Positions 7,508 to 11,477 of a stretch of DNA of 11,477 nt are shown one piece after another. The DNA is taken from positions 1-11,477 of the forward strand of contig DRHE01000158.1 in the NCBI GenBank assembly GCA_011049745.1, read 5' to 3'. The stretch's first letter is position 1. Each line of letters starts with the position of its first letter. The notes below the pieces were generated by a model. It searched no databases. It saw only the letters and a program-made list of their open reading frames with translations, and was not told the origin of the DNA. Source of the DNA: Spirochaetales bacterium (lineage in GTDB: Bacteria; Spirochaetota; Spirochaetia; SZUA-6; DRHE01). The position numbers and the translations under genes are program-made.

Positions 7508-8779
7508 TTAGAAAAGCTGGTTCAGCTTATCCAGTCTCTGTGCCAGAAGCCGGGAAAGAAATATTCCATAGTGGGGATTTTTCTTAACAGCGGTTACAAA
7601 TGATTTTTTTGATATCTTCAGTAAGACGCTTCTTCCCTCTGACTTTACAGTTGCCGACCGCCGGTTGTTTAACAGGAAGGACATCTCTCCCAGAAAGATA
7701 TCATCCGGAGTGAGCCGGGTCAGGATCTTGCCTTTAGAGATTATCTTCAGCTTGCCGGAAACTATGTAATAGAGGAAGTTCGATTCTTCGCCGGCAGTGA
7801 AAACTATTTCACCATTTTCGAAAACCCGCTCTTCCTGATCATTGAAAACCCCGGGCAGAACATTGCTCTCATTAACCTGGTGCGCCATCTCGAAGCTCAC
7901 CTCATTCCCTTTTTGATTATAAATGAGATTTTTAACATAATGGGCAGCCATCATTATTCCCCGGCCATGAAGCAGCAGGTAATTTTTTTCAGTTATCTGC
8001 TTGACCCTTTTACGCCAGTCAAAACCATCACCTTCATCTTTTATGACAAAGGTGGATTTCTTCGGCGCTATCCCGTAGTGAAAGTATATCTTTCGTTTAG
8101 CTATTTGCTTATTTTGATTTTTTTCCCGCATTAGATCGAAAATATTCTTACCGGCATCAAGCCATTCACTCTTTTCCTGATGGGATATCCTGCAGTTACC
8201 ATGTTCAATGGCATTTATTAACAATTCCATAAGTGCAACATGGAGCCCGTCTTTTTCATCGCTATTGATAAAATTTGAATTGTATAGGTAATTTGAGACT
8301 AAATTGGAGTAGGTCTTAACATCAAAAGGGTCATTGTCAATAATAAAGGAACCGGAAATACTGGTTAACAACTGGCGCTGGATTTCCCGCTGAAAGATGA
8401 TCTGCCTGTTCTGATTCAATATTTTTAAAACCCGCGGGAAATTAAAGTCCATGCTGCCCATGGAGATCAAACTGATTATATTGTTATTCTTTAAGCTGTT
8501 TTCCAGTTTTGCTTCATCGTCGAAATTATGGATACCGATTATGCCGCCGTAATGGATCCAGGGATCATCTTCAATAATCTTGATAACCTTCCTCATATTG
8601 ATCTTAGGATCAGAAAGGTTTAATACACTTATTTCAGGCAGTTCATAATTTAGATATTCTAATGATTTACCTTCTGATTCCAGAAAAACGGGAGAGAAAT
8701 CAGGGGCGGTTTGTTTGCAGTAGTACTCTATCTTGCGGTTGATGATACGCTCGGTACTTAACACAGCTATCTGTTTCAT
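7508..8779 (-). CDS. RsbW/SpoIIAB-type ATPase fused to cyclic-nucleotide-binding domain
   Basis: 423 residues in three parts. Residues 1-125 look like a degenerate Rossmann or receiver domain (IAVLSTE strand, EISVLNL where a phospho-acceptor Asp would stand, then LISMGS); no phospho-Asp is evident. Residues about 140-300 are a GHKL ATPase of the anti-sigma/serine-kinase type, with N box ELLINAIEHGN (185-195), G1 box DEGDGF (248-253) and G2 box HGRGI (271-275). Residues about 315-420 are a cNMP-binding domain with an intact phosphate cassette, GEMSFLLNNRRSATV (364-378). It is therefore likely to be a soluble switch in which cAMP, cGMP or a related ligand tunes a kinase or anti-sigma-like activity; the partner is not in the window. 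No DNA-binding helix-turn-helix follows the cNMP domain, so it is not a CRP regulator. The ribosome site GAGG (complement of 8786-8789) sits 6 bases before the ATG. Confidence 0.82.
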   Translation of the reverse strand: MKQIAVLSTERIINRKIEYYCKQTAPDFSPVFLESEGKSLEYLNYELPEISVLNLSDPKINMRKVIKIIEDDPWIHYGGIIGIHNFDDEAKLENSLKNNNIISLISMGSMDFNFPRVLKILNQNRQIIFQREIQRQLLTSISGSFIIDNDPFDVKTYSNLVSNYLYNSNFINSDEKDGLHVALMELLINAIEHGNCRISHQEKSEWLDAGKNIFDLMREKNQNKQIAKRKIYFHYGIAPKKSTFVIKDEGDGFDWRKRVKQITEKNYLLLHGRGIMMAAHYVKNLIYNQKGNEVSFEMAHQVNESNVLPGVFNDQEERVFENGEIVFTAGEESNFLYYIVSGKLKIISKGKILTRLTPDDIFLGEMSFLLNNRRSATVKSEGRSVLLKISKKSFVTAVKKNPHYGIFLSRLLAQRLDKLNQLF

Positions 8780-8895
8780 CTATTACCTCATAATTCCTTA
8801 TTATGCAGTATCTGCCGCTTAATAACAATAGACCTTATTCTTAGTGAAAATCTCCCGGCTCTGTTTTTATGCTTTAACAACCGAAAATCGCGATA

Positions 8896-9114
8896 TCAGT
8901 AACCGAATTCTTCCCGTTCTTTTTTCAGCACTGCCTGGTTTAACTTATTTTCTGAAATAAAGCCCTTTTTAACGGCAATTCTGCCAAAACGTTCCTTCCT
9001 TTTAGCTCCTGACCCTTCCTGCTCCTTCATTACTTCCTGTGCCTGCTCCACAGTCATGTAACCATTCTCAATTAAATAGGTTGCCAGCTTCATATGTTTT
9101 ACCTTTTTAGCCAT
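8896..9114 (-). CDS. Small protein with two MshEN-like 24-residue motifs
   Basis: 72 residues, Lys/Glu-rich, no signal peptide or membrane helix, so probably cytoplasmic. The ATG has AAGGAG (complement of 9121-9126) 6 bases upstream, which strongly supports translation. It contains two related helical motifs of equal length, residues 9-32 (KLATYLIENG...Q32) and 42-65 (RFGRIAVKKG...K65). Each fits the pattern R-L-G-x-x-two hydrophobics-x-x-G-two hydrophobics-x4-L-x3-L-x2-Q described for the MshEN/type II secretion ATPase N-terminal domain. In the first motif R and G are replaced by K9 and A11, and the spacer is 9 residues. MshEN binds cyclic di-GMP; whether this protein does is only an inference. 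It reads in the same direction as the ATPase/cNMP gene 116 bases downstream and may share its transcript. Confidence 0.7.
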   Translation of the reverse strand: MAKKVKHMKLATYLIENGYMTVEQAQEVMKEQEGSGAKRKERFGRIAVKKGFISENKLNQAVLKKEREEFGY

Positions 9115-9187
9115 CTTTTTCTCCTTTTTTGAGTTCCTTTAATTAATTACGGCTCAATCCTTTAATTTATTAGGACTTTTACTCTCT

Positions 9188-9193
9188 ATTATA
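9188..9193 (-). promoter_or_regulatory. Candidate -10 element for the minus-strand signalling genes
   Basis: The minus strand reads a perfect TATAAT here, preceded by T and followed by AG. The -35 at 17-base spacing (CTGCTT, complement of 9211-9216) is poor. Transcription from it would start near 9181, giving a leader of about 65 bases before the small-protein ATG at 9114. The region is AT-rich, so a chance match is possible. Confidence 0.4.
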
Positions 9194-9238
9194 AGACTAA
9201 AGAGGCCTAAAAGCAGGGGTATTTCCTTTAAAAAAGCC

Positions 9239-9267
9239 TTGACTGGATAGATAATTATTACTAAGAT
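9239..9267 (+). promoter_or_regulatory. Promoter of the ilvBN operon
   Basis: TTGACT at 9239-9244 (5/6) and TAAGAT at 9262-9267 (4/6), separated by the ideal 17 bases. Predicted transcription start is about 9273-9275, which gives a roughly 200-base leader before ilvB. That leader contains the coding leader peptide and attenuator described in the next entries. The start would lie only 5-8 bases before the leader-peptide ATG. Confidence 0.65.
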
Positions 9268-9279
9268 AAGCAGATTGTT

Positions 9280-9366
9280 ATGATGTCGTTCGCCAAAAGT
9301 AGAATAGTATTAACTTCTCTTATAGTGGTAGCTGTACTACTTTTACCGGACGGCAGCAGCTTTTAG
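9280..9366 (+). CDS. Branched-chain amino acid leader peptide (attenuation)
   Basis: An open frame of 28 codons from ATG at 9280 to TAG at 9364. Eleven codons are Ile, Val or Leu, including the run L-I-V-V-A-V-L-L-L at codons 14-22 (9319-9345), followed by Pro-Asp-Gly-Ser-Ser-Phe. This composition and layout resemble the ilv leader peptides of enterobacteria, which also end a Val/Ile/Leu run with Pro. It ends 105 bases before ilvB, with its last codons overlapping the antiterminator arm. A ribosome starved for charged Ile, Val or Leu tRNA would stall in the run. There is no visible Shine-Dalgarno site, and the best promoter leaves almost no 5' leader, so initiation may be nearly leaderless. 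A second ATG follows at 9283. Confidence 0.85.
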   Translation: MMSFAKSRIVLTSLIVVAVLLLPDGSSF

Positions 9367-9397
9367 GCCGGAACTGAAGCTTTTTGGGCCTGCTGCC
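9352..9397 (+). promoter_or_regulatory. Antiterminator hairpin of the ilvB attenuator
   Basis: GGCAGCAG at 9352-9359 is the exact reverse complement of CTGCTGCC at 9390-9397. A further GGCC (9366-9369) can pair with GGCC (9387-9390), stacking inside the stem with a bulge. The downstream arm is the same sequence that forms the 5' arm of the terminator, so the two structures exclude each other. The upstream arm lies in the Gly-Ser-Ser codons at the end of the leader ORF: a ribosome that reaches the stop covers it and lets the terminator form; one stalled near codons 14-18 leaves it free. Confidence 0.75.
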
Positions 9398-9429
9398 TTT
9401 TAGATAATAGAGGCGGCAGGTTTTTTTTT
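9389..9429 (+). terminator. Intrinsic terminator (attenuator) before ilvB
   Basis: CCTGCTGCC (9389-9397) pairs with GGCGGCAGG (9412-9420), 9 bp with one G-U wobble, extended inward by T9398-A9411. It is followed directly by nine T residues at 9421-9429. This is a strong rho-independent terminator placed 42 bases before the ilvB start codon and after the leader peptide, so it would stop transcripts before the structural genes unless the antiterminator forms. Confidence 0.88.
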
Positions 9430-9471
9430 ACACCTGGACCTGTCGGTTTGTGAATATAAAAGGGGGAAGCA

Positions 9472-11133
9472 ATGAAAAAAAATAAAATGCTCGGTGCCCG
9501 AGGGATTATCAAGTCTTTGGAAAATCAGGGTGTTGAGGTGATCTTCGGTTATCCCGGGGGGGCTACACTGCCGATTTACGATGAACTTGCCAGATCTTCA
9601 ATCAGGCATATTCTTACCAGACATGAACAGGGAGCGGCGCACATGGCAGATGGCTATGCGCGCGCCACCGGTAAAGTCGGGGTTTGTATGGCTACCAGCG
9701 GTCCCGGCGCTACCAACCTGGTAACCGGACTGGCAAATGCTTATATGGATTCCTCTCCTGTTGTAGCCATAACCGGGCAGGTGCCTCGACCAATGATCGG
9801 CAACGATGCCTTTCAGGAAGTGGATATCACCGGTATAACCTTACCCATAACCAAACACAACTATCTTATTCAGCAGGCTGACTTACTTCCCTCCACCATA
9901 GAAGAAGCATTCTATCTTGCCTCATCAGGACGTAAAGGACCCGTGTTAATTGATATTCCCAAGGATGTTCAATTGGAAGAATTCTCTTCTAAAGATATTA
10001 AGCGCCAGCCGCTGGAGGGCTACAATCCAACTATCAAGGGACATCCCGGCCAGGTTAAAAGAGCGCTTAACCTGATAAAAAATGCTGAAAGGCCGCTGAT
10101 AATTGCAGGCGGCGGCGTTTCCCATGCCGAGGCCAATGAAGAGCTGCGCTTACTCTCTGAAAAAGGAGATATACCGGTGGTATATACCCTTATGGGTAAG
10201 GCTGCTTTTCCTAATCTTCATAATAATTGTTTAGGCTTGATCGGCTATCACGGCCGGGTCGAGGCCAATACGGCAATTCAAAAATCTGATCTGATTATAG
10301 CGGTTGGCACCCGCTTTGGTGACCGGTCAACCGGTCCCTTAAACACCTTTGCTGCCCAGGCAAAAATTATCCACATAGATATTGATCCGGCTGAGATAAG
10401 CAAAAATGTGGCTGTTAACCTGCCCATTGTAGGTGATGCAAAGAACATAATCGGTCAGCTCGCCGATCTTTTGCCCCCGGTAAATCATTCTGAATGGCGC
10501 AATTTTTTAAAAAAGGTCGCTCAGGAACATCCGCTGAAAGGAAAGATGAAAGGAGTCACTATCCCCAACATATTGAGAATACTATTTGAGATTTCCCAGG
10601 ACCTCTTAATAGTAACAGACGTGGGCAAACACCAAATTTTCACCGCTCATTACTTTCCCATTCAAAAGAGCCGCTCATTTATTACCTCGGGCGGATTAGG
10701 AACAATGGGATTCGGAGTGCCTGCGGCAATTGGCGCGAAAACAGGTCAACCTGACCGCAGGGTGGTAACCATATCCGGCGACGGCTCTTTTATGATGAAC
10801 TGCCAGGAAATAGCTACCGCTGTTGAAGAGGATATCCCAATAATTGTTATGATAATGAATGATTACTGTTTGGGGATGATCAACCAGCTACAGGATATAT
10901 TTTACGGCAAGAGGTACAGAAGCTGTAAGCTGGGAAGAACAGTAAGCTTCAGCAAGCTGGCGGAAAGCATGGGCGCCCAAGGGATGAGGGTGGCTAAAGA
11001 AAAGGAAATCGCTCCTACCGTGGAAAAGGCTCTTTCTACTGAGCGGGTATGTGTAATTGATTTTGCTCTGGAAGATACTTCCAATGTCTACCCCATGGTA
11101 ACCGGCTCGTCCCTTTTGGAATATATTGAATAG
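9472..11133 (+). CDS. ilvB: Acetolactate synthase large (catalytic) subunit
   Basis: Thiamine-diphosphate enzyme that condenses two pyruvates to acetolactate (Val/Leu) or pyruvate with 2-ketobutyrate (Ile), the first common step of branched-chain amino acid synthesis. 553 residues, normal family length. The Pyr domain includes FGYPGGATLPIYD and the catalytic Glu in RHEQGAAHMADGYARATG (E52). The central domain (about 190-330) has IIAGGGV and VGTRFGDR-like text for FAD. The PP domain has the TPP/Mg motif GDGSFMMN (436-443) closing at N463. The segment LGMINQLQDIFY carries Leu473 where most enzymes have the Trp of the herbicide site. AGGGGG at 9461-9466 supports the ATG. It is followed by ilvN, and the pair makes a biosynthetic, feedback-regulated enzyme. 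Expression is probably set by the attenuator upstream. Confidence 0.95.
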   Translation: MKKNKMLGARGIIKSLENQGVEVIFGYPGGATLPIYDELARSSIRHILTRHEQGAAHMADGYARATGKVGVCMATSGPGATNLVTGLANAYMDSSPVVAITGQVPRPMIGNDAFQEVDITGITLPITKHNYLIQQADLLPSTIEEAFYLASSGRKGPVLIDIPKDVQLEEFSSKDIKRQPLEGYNPTIKGHPGQVKRALNLIKNAERPLIIAGGGVSHAEANEELRLLSEKGDIPVVYTLMGKAAFPNLHNNCLGLIGYHGRVEANTAIQKSDLIIAVGTRFGDRSTGPLNTFAAQAKIIHIDIDPAEISKNVAVNLPIVGDAKNIIGQLADLLPPVNHSEWRNFLKKVAQEHPLKGKMKGVTIPNILRILFEISQDLLIVTDVGKHQIFTAHYFPIQKSRSFITSGGLGTMGFGVPAAIGAKTGQPDRRVVTISGDGSFMMNCQEIATAVEEDIPIIVMIMNDYCLGMINQLQDIFYGKRYRSCKLGRTVSFSKLAESMGAQGMRVAKEKEIAPTVEKALSTERVCVIDFALEDTSNVYPMVTGSSLLEYIE

Positions 11134-11143
11134 GAGGCAAAAT

Positions 11144-11477
11144 ATGAAACATACAATATCCATTCTCTGCAAAGATACACCGGGAGTATTGAACAGGATA
11201 TCATCTCTTTTTTCCAGGCGTGGTTTTAATATTGAAAGCCTCAGCGTGGGACACACAGACCTTCTTAGTATAAGCAGGTTCACAATTGTAGTTCAAGGTG
11301 ATGACCGTGTTTTAGAGCAGGTTAGAAAACAACTGCAGAAACTTGTCCATGTTATTAAGGTCTGGGATATAAAACCGGAGGATGGTGTAGAAAGAGAGCA
11401 TGCCCTGGTTAAAATCAAAGTAGATGAAGCAAAAAGAGCGGAGCTCCTGCAAATTATAACTGCAGTGCAGGCGCGTA
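11144..11477 (+). CDS. ilvN: Acetolactate synthase small (regulatory) subunit, 3' end cut off
   Basis: The first 111 codons of the ACT-domain regulatory subunit, which binds valine or related end products and modulates the IlvB catalytic dimer. The protein starts MKHTISILCKDTPGVLNRIS, with SRRGFNIESLSVG and RFTIVVQGDD following, the hallmark of the N-terminal ACT domain of IlvN/IlvH (about residues 2-75). The second, C-terminal domain begins near HALVKIKVD. The usual length is about 160-175 residues, so about one third lies beyond the window. AGGAGG at 11132-11137 overlaps the ilvB stop and lies 6 bases before the ATG, so the two genes are tightly coupled. The ATG and reading frame are open to the window end. 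Confidence 0.93.
   Translation, partial: MKHTISILCKDTPGVLNRISSLFSRRGFNIESLSVGHTDLLSISRFTIVVQGDDRVLEQVRKQLQKLVHVIKVWDIKPEDGVEREHALVKIKVDEAKRAELLQIITAVQAR

Noticed and set aside
7508..8779. CRP/FNR-type transcription regulator
   Set aside because: The cNMP domain is at the C-terminus and no helix-turn-helix follows; the middle is a GHKL ATPase.
9115..9471. T-box riboswitch controlling ilvB
   Set aside because: No T-box core like TGGNACCGCG is present and the leader is short; the leader ORF with Ile/Val/Leu codons explains the terminator better.
10888..11283. 131-codon open frame on the minus strand across ilvB/ilvN
   Set aside because: Antisense to two well conserved genes and without a family resemblance.
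1..11477. Mobile elements, CRISPR arrays, tRNA or rRNA genes
   Set aside because: No transposase, inverted-repeat ends, regularly spaced repeats or RNA-gene-like sequence was seen; the genes are compact and ordinary chromosomal ones.

Overview
The window is a dense bacterial chromosome segment of about 11.5 kb with moderate GC. It probably comes from a diderm, motile, free-living anaerobe, and a spirochaete (Spirochaetota) is my best guess. The hints are a class I lysyl-tRNA synthetase (found in spirochaetes, archaea and a minority of other bacteria), a chemoreceptor hairpin reading [13 protein letters not shown] with His where most bacteria have Arg, an OmpA-type domain with GYCALYGSE in place of the usual GHTD, and a three-part protein joining a histidine-kinase-like ATPase to a cyclic-nucleotide-binding domain. 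This placement rests on pattern memory only, not on a search.

Positions 1-4554 (+) carry the 3' part of lysS (class I LysRS) and then a four-gene sugar-phosphate operon: an RpiB/LacA/LacB-family isomerase, the two halves of a split transketolase (overlapping by ATGA), and rpiA. Together these could run the non-oxidative pentose phosphate interconversions. The RpiB-like protein, however, has lost three His residues used by classical RpiB. With a true RpiA encoded alongside, it may act on another substrate, for example a tetrose phosphate.

Positions 4625-7432 (+) carry an inner-membrane-anchored protein with a periplasmic OmpA-like domain, followed 15 bases later by a chemoreceptor that has about six membrane helices and no evident periplasmic ligand domain. 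Positions 7508-9114 (-) carry a 72-residue protein with two MshEN-like 24-residue motifs, then a fusion of a receiver-like N-terminus, an RsbW-type ATPase and a cNMP-binding domain. This middle part looks like signalling genes.

Positions 9115-9471 are a divergent control region. It holds a promoter for ilvB, an unannotated 28-codon leader ORF rich in Ile, Val and Leu codons, and a mutually exclusive antiterminator/terminator pair. This is a textbook layout for transcription attenuation of branched-chain amino acid synthesis. ilvB (acetolactate synthase large subunit, with Leu at the position of the usual herbicide-site Trp) and the start of ilvN follow to the end of the window.

The attenuator is the most complete non-protein system here. 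The altered RpiB, the IlvB Trp-to-Leu change and the tiny MshEN-like protein are the next most interesting points. I saw no mobile elements, CRISPR arrays, tRNAs or rRNAs.
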